A DNA stretch of 64,000 bases from Cheiracanthium punctorium (Eukaryota; Arthropoda; Arachnida; Araneae; Cheiracanthiidae), in the NCBI GenBank assembly GCA_038373885.1, contig JAWZYV010012270.1, positions 124,001 to 188,000 on the forward strand, written 5' to 3'. The position numbers and the translations under genes are program-made. Positions 10,190 through 20,701 of the stretch are shown here, piece by piece (position 1 is the first letter of the stretch; every line of letters begins with the position of its first letter). The notes under the pieces were generated by a model that did no database searches, was not told where the DNA came from, and saw only the letters and a list, made by a program, of their open reading frames with translations.

Positions 10190-10239
10190 CTCAGCTGTAA
10201 AATCAGGATCACTTTCTTTTCTTTTAACCTCGGATCTTT
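10190..10239 (-). CDS. internal exon of the - strand PDE-like gene (exon 3 of the chain)
   Basis: The reverse strand reads TGTTTTAG | 50 bp | GTGAGC. Completing the codon left open by the 16133-16246 exon gives KRSEVKRKESDPDFTAE and a phase-0 end. The charged, low-complexity content suits a linker between the N-terminal segment and a later GAF or catalytic region. Confidence 0.5.
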
Positions 10240-10288
10240 CTAAAACAGAGAAAAAGAAATCTTAAAATAAACAGTCACTTTGCATCAA

Positions 10289-10572
10289 TTAACCCATTTG
10301 TGCCCAGATATTTTTGCGACTTTCTTCGATTTTTGCTAATAACTGGAATAGTAGATAAATTTCTGATGTCAACTACTTGAACAAGGGGTGATTTCTTTTA
10401 AAATCAGTATGCATAAAAATTTAAATGTCTACATTCTACTTCGTAATGTTAAAATATTTTGTGGAGTTGAGGTTCAAAACTCGTGAATAAAGACCAGGAA
10501 AAATAAATAACGTTTCCGACTAATAGCGGTAATGCCGTCCCAAAAGGGGAACCCTAGGCATAAATGGGTTAA
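10289..10572. mobile_element. piggyBac-type MITE (CCCATTTGTGCC family), copy 1
   Basis: TTAA at 10289-10292 and 10569-10572 flanks ends CCCATTTGTGCCC and GGCATAAATGGG. The second copy at 30178-30458 has the same TTAA flanks and the shared block TTTTTGCGACTTTCTTCG. There is no coding content. Confidence 0.82.
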
Positions 10573-11864
10573 TCAAATTATTTTAGTTTAGTGAATGGAA
10601 TGTAATAGCATTTGTAACTGATCCTTAGAAAGGCGTTTAAAGGGGTTTACTTTCTAAAGCTATTCTTCGAAATATTAAGCTTAACGTTCGAATAAAGCTT
10701 TAAAAACCAACTCAGTAAATGGCCTCTTTATCATAGTTTGCGTCGTTTAAGTCTTTCGTACACCGATCAAACAAAACACGCCCTGCAGCTTCGTAGAAAA
10801 CAACATCACGTTAGCAAGAATGATTTAAATAAGAAAAGAAAAGAAAACCAACTTCTCATATTATTTCACAATAACCAAAAATCATTCCAGAACAGCGTGG
10901 ATATTTGCCACCAGTGGCGACATTTAATTCTTTGGCAATTTGCGCATGCGCGTAACCGATAATCGCTACCCATTGAGATCGCCTTAAAACAGCTCTCCAT
11001 ATATTTATTATCTTCCGCATAATCCTCGGCGGATTGGTGTATTTAACACCGCGAAATATTTCATATCGCGGTGTGGCAAATATACAAGCTATATTGTTGA
11101 TCACATCGTAAAACAGTAAGGTTTGACAATTTCTCGCCGAGTTTAGAAAATTTCGCCAAGCTGAGTTCAATTTTTCAAACTTAGTTTTGATGCCAAGCTT
11201 GGTGATAAATAGCCAAAATCGGATAACCTTGGCGACTTTGGACGCATTAAGATCAGCATTGTTACAGGCAAACCCTTTAAGCAGTGGTTTATGAACACGG
11301 TTTTTCCCGATTTTTGGAATGACAATAGCATCAGAATGTGATCAAATTAATATGGGACTACCCTGAGCTATCTCCTTTCCAATAAAATGATAAAGAATTT
11401 TGAAAATCGGTTCTCGTGTTCTGTATATATAATATATCTATGAGCGTGGAACATAGTACCTCCTAGCTTTTTGAAGTCGGTCAAAATATAAAATATTTTA
11501 TTTATTAAAATTTTTTTTTAAGTATTTTATTTTCAACCATGCAATTTTTGTAGAAGGCGTCCATTTTTTAATGAAATCTAGCTAAGATACTGGTGTGGAG
11601 CGTGAACAATTATTAAATAGGTGAAGAAAACATTTGCAAACTTTTTATTTAAAGAAAGTCACCATCAGCTGACCAGCGAACCTAGGAAGGGGGACAATAC
11701 AAGTTCCCTTTTCTCAATTTTGAAAAATTAAGATCAGTGAAATTAAAGAAAGAAAGCTACATCATGTTCAACGCATCAGTTACGAAACACTTTACAACAC
11801 AATTTTTTATAGGTTCTTTACAATGACTGGGTCAACTTCCGACTATAGGCTTGACCACTATGAG
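10573..11864. other. AT-rich stretch, nothing recognised
   Basis: No splice-supported exon or terminal repeat was seen. A 104-codon ORF on the - strand (10856-11170) lacks family resemblance and is probably chance. Confidence 0.35.
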
Positions 11865-12190
11865 AACCGGAGATGTTGATCATTTATTTCATTATGGAGG
11901 CACAAAGTCGGCAGCCCAACGATGCCCCCTATTAATGGTCTCCAAATTTTGAAACCATTTCAGAGAAGAGACCTAGCACCTGGATTATCACACCCTAGAG
12001 GTATCGTATTCGAATAGGGAGGACATTGGAACTATGACAAATTTTACGTGCACCAGCTCCCTTTAGCGTACACAGTCCACAGCAAACTCAGTCGAGAGAG
12101 ATGTCCACCCTCCCGTGCACTGCCCAAAGCCGGTGCTGCTTCACTTTCGGTGTTTTTATGGAACTGGAATTAACCAACTGAAGTCACTGC
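11865..12190. repeat. unclassified dispersed repeat, copy 2
   Basis: This is the uninterrupted counterpart of the repeat at 3425-4415. It shows what that copy looked like before its two hAT insertions. Confidence 0.65.
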
Positions 12191-12735
12191 TAAACACAAC
12201 TCAATTGGATTTTGAGAAAATTTGTAACTAGTCCAGTTCAAAAAATTCGGCAAGCTTGTCGTGCATTTTGGTAGCCATGACAAAATATCGTCTGAAAAGA
12301 ATGAAATGCTGAAATCAAGATTTTAGCGAGGAGGGAAAAAAATATCTTATAAGGTAAAAATCTGAACAGTGGGTGATAAATTTTACAGTTTCAGAATCGA
12401 CAATTTTTTATTGCTAGAATAATATCGCTTTCCTTCCTTTCGAAGAGCAGGTACTAAACTAGTTCTTTATAAAAAATAAAAAAAAAATGTAACCTTTAAT
12501 AGATTACCGATTTTTCATGCTCATAATCCTCAATAACTTTCTTTCGTGAATCAACCAGTCCACACGTCAATTAACGCACGCATTTTGCTCCTCCTGACAA
12601 ATGACTTTTCTGTAAGTTATCCAGTAATTGCGACGTAGACGTAAAAATTATTTTCTGTCGCTAAGGCAATGGGCTGGAAACAGAGAAAATTACTCTGATC
12701 ATCCAGGTCGTTACCCCAGGGATCTCTTTATATGC

Positions 12736-12762
12736 GTGTGTGTGTGTGTGTGTGTGTGTGTG
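12736..12762. repeat. (GT)n microsatellite
   Basis: An uninterrupted GT dinucleotide run of about 13 units. Confidence 0.95.
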
Positions 12763-13027
12763 ACGCAGCGTTTAATGATTGAATACGAGTTAATCACCAA
12801 TGGAACTTTTAGGTTACGGAAAGAGGAACAAAGACACTAGATACTAAAACTTTCAAAAAACAATCTGGAGTGGCTCCACTCGACTTTCCGAACACTTACG
12901 ATTAAGATCATTACCAAGCATTTCAATAAATTTTAATCGATGAAGGATTCAAACATATATACCAAATTGGAGCTCAATCGAATGCACCGTTTAAACGCTA
13001 GCGCACTTTCAAGAATTCCCCCCCCCC

Positions 13028-13136
13028 CCCTAGTAGCACAATTAGTCCAAAAAACGTTTAAAACACGTTTTTTAGCGTCAAAAAACGTGTTTCCAACGTA
13101 ATTTAAACGTTTTTTGAACTAGTTGTGCTACTAGGG
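13028..13136. mobile_element. 109-bp hairpin MITE, near-perfect palindrome
   Basis: It begins CCCTAGTAGCACAATTAGT and ends with the mirror image ACTAGTTGTGCTACTAGGG. The inner part is also self-complementary (AAAAACGTTT...AAACGTTTTT). The ends share CCCTAGTAGCA with the larger elements at 5982-7280 and 25157-28822. The related repeat at 34955-35400 lacks it at the equivalent position, giving an empty-site comparison that supports insertion. Confidence 0.82.
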
Positions 13137-13254
13137 CCATAGGCCATAATGCAGAGAAATCTTTGTCGTAGCCCTGTAGAAAAACTATAAGTCCTATACA
13201 CACCAAAATCAATACCAGTCATGCGAAGGTGGTTTATAAGATATATACCCAATT

Positions 13255-13256
<2 letters not shown>

Positions 13257-13298
<42 letters not shown>
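13257..13298. repeat. (AC)n microsatellite
   Basis: About 20 AC units, followed by a short ATAC run. Confidence 0.95.
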
Positions 13299-13301
<3 letters not shown>

Positions 13302-13807
13302 TACATACATGCATCTCGTAAAAATAGCATCAATGAATTCAGAAGACCTCAAAACGTGTCAATACACCAAAATCTCGAAGTCGATTTTTTTCATGATTAC
13401 AATACTTTCCTTAAATGGTACATGTTCGGAAAGTAATAAAAGAACGTTTGGTTATTAACCCCTACAGTGCATACTGTTTCCAATTGGCTACACTCTCATT
13501 TTTTCCGTAATAAAAAGAAAATTTTGTAGTTTCTGTAGAAATATGCATTTAATATAAATATAAGACCCTTATGGAAATAATTCTCACACTTTAAAGATGT
13601 ATGGAAACATTAAGCAAATAAGCATGAATTCATAGTGTGCATCCTATTTCCAGACCGTGACTGCATCCAGACATTTCTCTTCTTAGAAAATAAGTCTGGG
13701 GGGGGGGGGCAAAATGAAATTTTGCCTGGGGCACCTGTGACGCTACGACTCTAATTCTCGTCATGTACAATCATGTCCATAAATTAAAGAAAATTCAGAA
13801 TCGCACG

Positions 13808-14020
13808 GGCCTCACCATGGCACAGTGGTAATGTGACTGAAAACGGTAGACGGCCGATGTGTGAAGGTCCCGGGTTCGGATCCCATCGCGCGGCTATCGA
13901 TCTAACGGTCTGGAGTTTTGGTAGGTTTTCTCCAGATCTAACTTGAATACGCGTTAGCACCCCTTAGAAAGTCCTCCTACCAAGGCACCCCCCATCCTTG
14001 GTAGATCGTCCTAGCGTAGC
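13808..14020 (+). mobile_element. tRNA-derived SINE
   Basis: TGGCACAGTGGTAATG resembles an A box, and GGTTCGGATCC at 13873-13883 is a strong RNA polymerase III B box. They are about 50 bases apart, as in tRNA genes. The tRNA-like head is followed by about 130 bases of unrelated body ending near 14020. The cloverleaf is imperfect, so a functional tRNA is unlikely. Confidence 0.55.
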
Positions 14021-14790
14021 GTTGCCATAATCACAAAAACATCAGAAAACCCTAAATTAAATATTTCACTTGTAAAATGATCACACACATCTTCTAGAAT
14101 GTTGTACAAATTACAGGAAGCCACCAGATGGCACTGAGAGTACATAAAAATGACAAGAGTGTAAGAGAGGATGCATACCCCTGGTATATAAGAAATGGTG
14201 GCACAAAAAGTAAAATTGTTCACAAGCGTTCTGTAAGCAGCTCAGTGCATAACCGAATGATTATGATAAAGAGAAACCATTTGGATGATTTTTTTACATG
14301 GTAGAATTATCGGCCGATTGGAATGTGAGCGTACTCAGATAAAAGTACCCGATGAACTTGGAATCGACCAAAGTGTCATCTCTAGGTTTTGGCAACGATT
14401 CGAAGAGGATGGAAATGTCAGTAGACGTTAGAGTACAGATCGCCCCCAAGTTGCAACGCCGAATGAGAACTTGTTATTGGCAGTAACTGTCAAAAGAAGC
14501 ATACTGACGCAGCATCAGATCTGTCTCGTCAGCTCTCTTCCGTTTCGAAGCAGGTTGTGTACAGACTTTCTGGAACATGATTGGTCTAGATGCTCTCAGG
14601 CCTGTCAGATGTGTTCCACTATCGCCAGCGGCTAACCTGGAGTAGAGAGCATGCATTGCGGACATCGCAACTGTGGGCTTGTGTGATGTTTTTCGATGAA
14701 GTTCAGGTTTAGCCTGCAGTCTGATTTAAGTCGGACCTTCGTATGGAGAGCGGCAGGTACCCATTACCACCAAAAGAACATCATTGAACC

Positions 14791-14978
14791 GGGGCCATCG
14801 TGATTCTACCGGTCCTGCTTGTGCACTCTGATGAGTCATCCAAAGAGGTTTACAGATATTCACTTATTGGTTCCAGCATTTGGATACGTCATCTAACGGC
14901 CGAATCTAACCAATGAGAAAGCGTCCGTAGGCCTCTTTCGGAGTGTACAAGCAGGCCCGCTAGAATCACGATGGCCCC
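14791..14978. mobile_element. inverted-repeat MITE inside the Tc1 pseudogene
   Basis: GGGGCCATCGTGATTCTACC at the left end is mirrored by TAGAATCACGATGGCCCC at the right. The complementarity continues through CCTGCTTGTGCACTC and GAGTGTACAAGCAGG. It splits the transposase reading frame. No clear target duplication was seen. Confidence 0.7.
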
Positions 14979-15002
14979 GATTGTACGGCACCATTATTTT
15001 TG

Positions 15003-15160
15003 TCAGGGGCGACCCGACACGGCAAGCAAGGTAAGCATCGCATCAGGGGGCCGTCTTCTAAAGGGCGCCATTTGGAACTCAAAAACTTGAAAAAAGTATA
15101 AAAGGGGCGTCTTGTTTACGTTTGCAGGGGACGCCAAGCACCCTAGAGCCGCCCCTAACG
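15003..15160. mobile_element. MITE of the CAGGGGCGACCC family inside the Tc1 pseudogene
   Basis: It shares CATCGCATC, CAGGGGGC, ACTCAAAAACTTGA-like, GGGGCG and TTTACGTTTGCAGGG blocks, in order, with 62256-62405, and has CAGGGGCGAC/GCCGCCCCT ends. The target duplication is not preserved at this copy. Confidence 0.6.
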
Positions 15161-15599
15161 GTAGTGCAATATTGCTCGTTTCGGGAGAATCATGCTGGGC
15201 TCCAGAAGAGATCAGCATGTTCAAATCGGAACCATGTCAGGCCAAATTTATCGGGACATCATTCTAGAACACCATGTACGTTAGTTTCAGGGTGCCATGG
15301 CTGCAGATTTTTTTTTATAGATGACAAACACCGGTCCTCACCATGCAAGCATCGTAAACGAATGCCTTCAATCGAAGGTTATCACCCGTATGGAATAGCC
15401 GGCATTATCATCTGACTTGAATCCGATGGAGCATGTGTGGGAAATGCTTGCCGACGAATTGCAGCCAGTCAACTACCTCCTACATGTGTACTGGAGCTTC
15501 GGAGAGCAATACTTGCTGTGTGGAGTAATCTTGTACAAGATCATACATCGATAATTTGATACTCATGCATGTCTAGGTGTTGTATGGACTGTATTTCAT

Positions 15600-16132
15600 C
15601 GTCTGAGAAACATCCACTGTATTAAACATGATACCACCCATATAATGTTAAGTTTTTGTAAAGGTGGTATTTTTTGTAATCACTCCAGGGAGCAAAAATC
15701 GTAGTTTCATAAATGGTATCATTCATACACCATCTTTTTCGTTCTTTAACTTTTATTTAATAAATGAAGTTTATGAATGAGTCACATTTGTTTTGTTTCT
15801 GACTCTTTATTTGCCGGAGCTGGCATTATTCTTAATTTATGAGCATGAGTATATTTATGATAAAAACCCAATTTTTAGCATTCTAGAAAAGTATTAAATT
15901 CCTAAGTTTGGATGATTGCAATAGATCGAATTAGTTAAGCAAACCTTTGACTTTTTTTTCAGCGGCATTTTTATGCTTTGAAGTGATTAAAAATAGTTAA
16001 AAGAGATGATTATAATACTCTTTTTCTTGGTTGAACACAATGGGAGAATCTGGGCAGAAATTATTTGCAATTGATTGTCACTCAACTATATACTCTATGC
16101 AAAACAAATGCTTACGACATCGAGCCACTTAC
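15600..16132. other. AT-rich stretch, nothing recognised
   Basis: No exon or terminal repeat was recognised. It lies within the intron between exons 2 and 3 of the - strand chain. Confidence 0.35.
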
Positions 16133-16246
16133 TTTCCTGACTTGCTTTTAGCCACCGCTTCACTCTGTCATGAGAGATGTGATTGATAATCAGCTCATCT
16201 AGAAACTCTGGGTTACCGATGGCGTACTTCTTGACGGATTCGTTAT
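16133..16246 (-). CDS. exon 2 of a PDE10A/PDE11A-like gene
   Basis: The reverse strand reads CGTTTTTTAG | 114 bp | GTAAGT. Joined to the single base left by exon 1, it reads DNESVKKYAIGNPEFLDELI then INHISHDRVKRWLKASQE. This recalls the conserved N-terminal segment of PDE10A and PDE11A phosphodiesterases (pattern V-x2-Y/F-L, P-x2-L/F-D/E, V-x2-WL-K/Q) upstream of their GAF domains. The resemblance is from memory of those families, not from a search. It is the best-supported exon of the chain. Confidence 0.6.
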
Positions 16247-16556
16247 CTAAAAAACGAATCATGAAATCAGATTGGAGAAACAAATTCTTGCCGTACTGTA
16301 AGAAACTTTTTATAAAAACTGAAAATTACTTAATTCGTACAATCCATACACAAGCAAGCACATATACAAAGGGCATTCCATAAAAACTGAGAGTAATTTT
16401 TTTACGTAGTGGCAACACCGCGAAATTAAAAAATAGAAGTGCAGACGATTTTTTCAAAATGTTAACTGTACGTTTATACAAAATCTAAACAAGCAGACGA
16501 TTTTATTTTCCTAGTTCCGTGCTTGTTTAAAGAACTGTTTTATTTGCCCTGCAGAA

Positions 16557-16685
16557 ATGGAGATGAGTGATTCAGAGTTAAAAAACGAAATGCGTTGTGC
16601 CATAAAATTTTGCTATCGTTTGGGCAAAACAGCTCCAGAAACAGTTAAGTTGATGAAAGAAGCTTACAAAAAAAAATGTTTATGA
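16557..16685 (+). pseudogene. mariner transposase N-terminal remnant
   Basis: ATG opens a frame with CAIKFCYRLGKTAPETVKLM and LMKEAYKKKCL, the helix-turn-helix start typical of mariner transposases. A stop follows where the deleted centre should begin. Confidence 0.7.
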
Positions 16686-16786
16686 TTTTTAGATAACATG
16701 GTGATTTCAAGAAAGGCCGTTTGTCTGTAGACTGGCTCCTAGACCTGGGCGACCAGAAAGTGTTGTGATCGAAATGTTAACACTGT

Positions 16787-17098
16787 GTGGGTCATCACGA
16801 TAATGTTCACCCGCATGTCGCTACTTCTGTTCAGCAATATCTTGGTATATGCAATATTAAAATCGCGCCACATCCCCCTTACAGTCCAGATCTCGCACCG
16901 TACAATTTCTGGCTGTTTCCGACGTTGAAGGAGAAGCTCCGTTGCAGAAAATTGAACACAGATTCTGAAGTTATTTCAGCAGTGGAGGGTTCTTTGAAGC
17001 AGTTTCCAGAAAAGGGCTTCTCTACTTGTTTTGAAAAGTGGGTTGAACGATGGGACCGTTGCATATCATCTGACGGAAGGTATTTTGAAAAAGAATGA
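16787..17098 (+). pseudogene. mariner transposase C-terminal remnant
   Basis: The open frame contains DNVHPHVATSVQQYL, HPPYSPDLAPYNFWLFPTLK and an end ...DRCISSDGRYFEKE. It therefore carries the second catalytic Asp block and the final Asp block of a D,D(34)D mariner transposase. The first catalytic Asp region is missing because of the deletion. Confidence 0.8.
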
Positions 17099-17581
17099 TG
17101 TATTTTTTGCTGTAAATATATTTATTGATTTTTTATGATTTTACTCTCAGTTTTTATGGAATGCCCTTTGTATAGGCTCTATTGTAGAACACGGTACGGT
17201 CACCAAATGGATGAGCGGTAAACCGACAAGATGGTGGCCAAGCAAAGTGAAATTTCTGCTTTTAGGGGATAATAATAATAACGTCATCTTGGATATTTGT
17301 TACCATGGCGAGATGAAATGCACTGGCCTCCAAAAGTTAAGGAACAGCCGGTTTTTGGGCCTAATTTGCAAATGAATGAATGTAGAAACACCAAATTTGG
17401 ATGACACGTGCACAATACAGTTATGTATTGACTGCAACGTAGAGTTTACATAAGAAAAACGCAAATATGATTTTAAACAAATCTCGCTGGAAAAGGCCAT
17501 TCTCGGAAAAAATAATATATCTGCTATATGTGGTAAAATGTTATAGAAACATAACAAAGATGTGTTTTAATAAGGGATATG

Positions 17582-18140
17582 CCCACCCCTACCTTGAATG
17601 CATATGCGGCATCGATTTTCCATGCTGTCAATTAAGTTGTCCTTTACCGAAATGGGAAGCGAAGACCAGACACGGAGTAAGCTTTGTCCCAGCTCTCCTA
17701 AAGACCCTTGGGGGTGGACTTAAAGCAGCAACCTGTCTACCAAGACAGTCCCGAATAGATCGGGACGCTCTATCGGATCCAGGTCTGGAGATTGAGTTGA
17801 TCATCCCATTCGCTCTAAATCAATACCCTCAAGATATTCCTCAACAATGACAGCTCGTTGAGGTCGTGCCTTAGCATCTATCAGAATGAAATCATTGCCA
17901 CTTGCACCGGCATACGGGCGGACATATGGATCGAGGATCTCATCTCGATATCTCACACCAGTCAGAGTCCTCCCTGGAACACACTCAGTATGACCACCGA
18001 GTGGGATCCCTGCCCAAACCATTATTTTTACACCTCGGTAACTGTGCCTTTCAACAGTGTTGGATTCACGGTATCTGGTGTTTTGTTCCCTCCAGATCAG
18101 CAGACGTAATGAATCACTCTCCAATGCGAATCTAAAATCG
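17582..18140 (-). pseudogene. Tc1-like transposase, C-terminal part
   Basis: The reverse strand reads SLRLLIWREQNTRY, VMVWAGI-like IMVWAGIPLGGH, RYRDEILDPYVRPYAG, a damaged second catalytic block (ILIDAKARPQRA) and the terminal LIDSMENRCR region after frameshifts. The order follows Tc1-type transposases closely. A short segment near 18150-18190 does not fit and may be a small extra insertion. Confidence 0.8.
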
Positions 18141-18193
18141 TCTTCAGAGACGAGTTTAGATTCACACTGGTACTCTTTATTTCTAAAGAGTAC

Positions 18194-19238
18194 CAGTGGC
18201 GTAGCGTGAGGGAACGCTTGTACGCCGAGCGTTCCCAGAACATTTAATAATCACACAGTTTTATTAATTCGAATGTATACGAACTTGATTCGTAATTAAG
18301 TACCAATTTTTAATTTTAACAAACATAGCATTTAAAGTCTTGGCTAGCATCCGTTTCATGTTCACAACTATTACGCAAAATGTGCGAAATCGTGTCTTCT
18401 GTTCCGCTGCGCCCATGGATTTTTCTCCTCTCCTGTGCTTAGGGGAAGCTGCGGAACGCTCGGAGAATCCTGCGTCCAGTTTCCTGAGAAAGGAAGGCGC
18501 GATTTACGGATTTTAAGACACTGCGCATGCCGGTCAGTCTGTCTTATCAGTTGGGGTAAGGAACGCTGGCGTATCGGGGTACTGACTGAGAGAGGAGAGG
18601 CTCCGAGCTTTCAGTTTCCGGGTGATTTTGGTCAGCGATCGTGGGAACTTTTAGTTTTATTTCACTACTGTTTTGCGTTATTTTTCGGCAGTGCTTTTTT
18701 TTTCTGGGAAAATAAAGGGCTCAAGTGGACACTGTGTCCGATGAAAATATTATTGATTAGCTGCAGAAAATTCCTGCATCAAACATAACGTTAGAGGAAA
18801 GATGCAGCTTTAAAAACAGAAGACCTACGCCATGTCTGAACATTAAGCAGACGACAAACAAAGGTATTACTCGCACATGGCAGCCTTCGTGGTAAAATTT
18901 ATGACCCCATTGTATGCCTTGTATGATACCCACACGATCAAATAACTATTATGGAAGGCATATTATTTATATTTTATTTTGAAATTAAGAAAAATCGTTT
19001 GGATAGTCTCTTGTGTTGAACTGAAACTACCATGTAATTGATTAAATTATTTTTAAATATTATATCTTTTAAAAAATTTTATAACACATTTATCTTTAAA
19101 ACTATAAATTCTTTTTTAAGGAAATATATAATGCATTATTCAATTTATTGATATATATTATCCATACTGCAATAAATTCTTTAATAATGATTCAACTGAT
19201 CCAGCGTCCCCTTGCACCCGACTTACGCTACGCCACTG
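18194..19238. mobile_element. hAT-type element inserted in the Tc1 transposase
   Basis: The ends are CAGTGGCGTAGC and GCTACGCCACTG, with the exact 8-bp duplication AAGAGTAC (18186-18193 and 19239-19246). It is 1,045 bp long with no recognised transposase. The ends resemble those of the MITE at 3548-3714. Confidence 0.92.
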
Positions 19239-19246
19239 AAGAGTAC

Positions 19247-19311
19247 AGAAGCCCATCTCTGTCTGGTCCAGGAAACGTGTTCTCTTGTCCAAGATAAGCG
19301 GGCCTTTCTCT
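19247..19311 (-). pseudogene. Tc1-like transposase, middle fragment between two hAT insertions
   Basis: The 65-bp remnant, read through the target duplications on each side, encodes GRQRKARLSWTREHVSWTRQ followed by RWASVLF. This is the stretch that precedes the first catalytic Asp in Tc1-type transposases. It links the N- and C-terminal fragments in the correct order. Confidence 0.8.
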
Positions 19312-19319
19312 GTCGTCCG

Positions 19320-19904
19320 CAGGGTGCGAATTGAACATTTTCTCCAGCGGGGGACATTTGAAAGAAAACAGTTTCCAGGAGGGGACATTTGAAAAGAAAA
19401 ACAAAAGGGGAGGGAAGGCGTAAAATTCTCCACTCACATAATATATTAGGTATTACATGGCAAATGCAGTCGCCAACATGCCTGGGAAGGGACTTAAATT
19501 CAAATAAAAGTCGACCACCGATTTTCTATGCACAGCGATTCTCGTCTACCCTCAAATTCGGCTCGCTGCAGAGCAGCACTTGTTCGATCATTTCGCAGTC
19601 TTAATTTGAAACCTGACCCCAGTTGCAGAATGGGAAGTGGCATCAGGCATGTATATATCTATTTCAAACGCATGTTGGAAAATTGCTCCTTCGTCTAGTA
19701 AACAAAAAGAATTTCGATTCTCAATACTTAAAATCATTAGGTACTGAATTTGTAAGGACAGAGACTAATTTTAACATTTCTCCAGCAGGGGATAACTAGT
19801 ATCCCTGGCAGGGATCCATTAATATTTCTCTAGCCAGGGATATTATATTCTTCAGCCGGGGACAATCCCCGGCATCCACCCCCCCCCCGTCAATTCGTAC
19901 CCTG
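19320..19904. mobile_element. hAT-type MITE (CAGGGTGCGAATTGA family)
   Basis: The ends CAGGGTGCGAATTGA and TCAATTCGTACCCTG are inverted with one mismatch. The exact 8-bp duplication GTCGTCCG lies at 19312-19319 and 19905-19912. Repeated CTCCAGCNGGGGACA motifs line both halves. A related fragment lies in reverse at 45165-45310. Confidence 0.92.
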
Positions 19905-19912
19905 GTCGTCCG

Positions 19913-20181
19913 TTGAGGGGAACACACATAGCTGATCGCCCTGCATGCAAACCTGCATTGTGAAGACGCTTTCGCACCGTACTTGCGGTTCCATGTTGCT
20001 ACACAGTGGTCTGCAACAAGTTGCGGCACAGAAACGCTTCTTTTCTTTCGGGCCAAAAGAGCTATGAAACGGTCTTCTGCAGATTTAGTAGTTTGCGGTC
20101 GGCCTGGAACATGTATTCTAGACACAGAAGCTTCAGTTTGATATTGATTCCCGAAACGGTGAACCCACACTGTGAGACACA
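19913..20181 (-). pseudogene. Tc1-like transposase, N-terminal part
   Basis: The reverse strand gives RFGNQYQTEASVSRI, GRPQTTKSAEDRFIALLARK and KRSVSVPQLVADHCVATWNR. This is the paired-type helix-turn-helix, GRPR-like linker and second DNA-binding subdomain of a Tc1 transposase. It joins 19247-19311 once the intervening hAT MITE is removed. Confidence 0.82.
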
Positions 20182-20701
20182 TTAACCCTTTGAGGCGCAA
20201 CCCTTTCCCAATGCTGAAAAAAGGGCAGCCGTTGCCATCGCTCGACTTAACTACCAGCAAGATGGCGGACGATCGAAACGTTCATCGCGTGACACAGATC
20301 GAGAGACCCTTTTTTGACGTAGCTGGCTGTGCGCGAGCACAGCCAGCTGTCGTCAAAAAAGGGTTCTCTCGATCTGTGGCACGCGATGAACGTTTCGATC
20401 GTCCGCCATCTTGCTGGTAGTTAAGTCGAGCGATGGCAACGGCTGCCCTTTTTTCAGCATTGGGCTATCTATCCAGCTGTTCTCGCGTTCTTCCATTTTT
20501 CAGCAGATGTCAGTGCTGTTAAAAAGAATCGTGATCATTTTTTGACGCGAAAGGACGTGCTAAAAAGTAAAGGATTCTCGTGGAGCTAGGTCACCCGCCA
20601 CTATTTTTATAGAAATCCAATCTATTCTTAGTGACTGGCAACAGTCAGAACGTCAGAGTTGGGTGTTCCCAGAGCGGGATCACTGCGCGTTAAAGGGTTA
20701 A
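20182..20701. mobile_element. piggyBac-type MITE containing a large internal palindrome
   Basis: TTAA at 20182-20185 and 20698-20701 encloses CCCTTTGAGGCGC and GCGCGTTAAAGGG ends. The left 140 bp (20186-20326) is repeated as an inverted copy at 20339-20463, centred on GCTGTGCGCGAGCACAGC. This foldback is absent from the shorter copy at 8656-8863. Confidence 0.85.

Larger units (their letters stand above)
12845..13440. repeat. unclassified dispersed repeat with (AC)n, copy A
   Basis: In reverse complement this matches 34955-35400: both contain GAGTGGAGTCACTCC-like text, CACTTTCAAGAATTCCCC, a CACCAAAATCAATACC block and a terminal ACATGTACCAT/CTTTCC segment. Copy A additionally contains the hairpin MITE 13028-13136 and a long (AC)n run at 13257-13298. 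Confidence 0.7.
14285..15560 (+). pseudogene. Tc1-like transposase, degenerate, with two MITE-like inserts
   Basis: Fragments in several + frames follow Tc1-transposase order. They are a helix-turn-helix start (ELGIDQSVISRFWQRFEEDG), the GRPQVATP-like linker, a catalytic-core piece with the FFIDD signature near 15310, and the DLNPMEHVWEML block near 15420. Stops, frameshifts and insertions at 14791-14978 and 15003-15160 interrupt it. Terminal inverted repeats were not found, so the element boundaries are approximate. Confidence 0.75.
16365..17172 (+). mobile_element. internally deleted mariner-type element
   Basis: The inverted ends TACAAAGGGCATTCCATAAA and TTTATGGAATGCCCTTTGTA match over about 30 bp, continuing through AACTGAGAGTAA. 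They are flanked by TA on both sides (16363-16364 and 17173-17174). The 808-bp length and transposase remnants inside show an element that lost the middle of its gene but kept intact ends. Confidence 0.88.

Noticed and set aside
10856..11170. 104-codon - strand ORF
   Set aside because: No recognisable domain, no splice sites and ordinary AT-rich composition; probably chance.
12628..13436. ORFs with poly Cys-Val or poly Thr-His stretches
   Set aside because: Products of translating (GT)n and (AC)n microsatellites.
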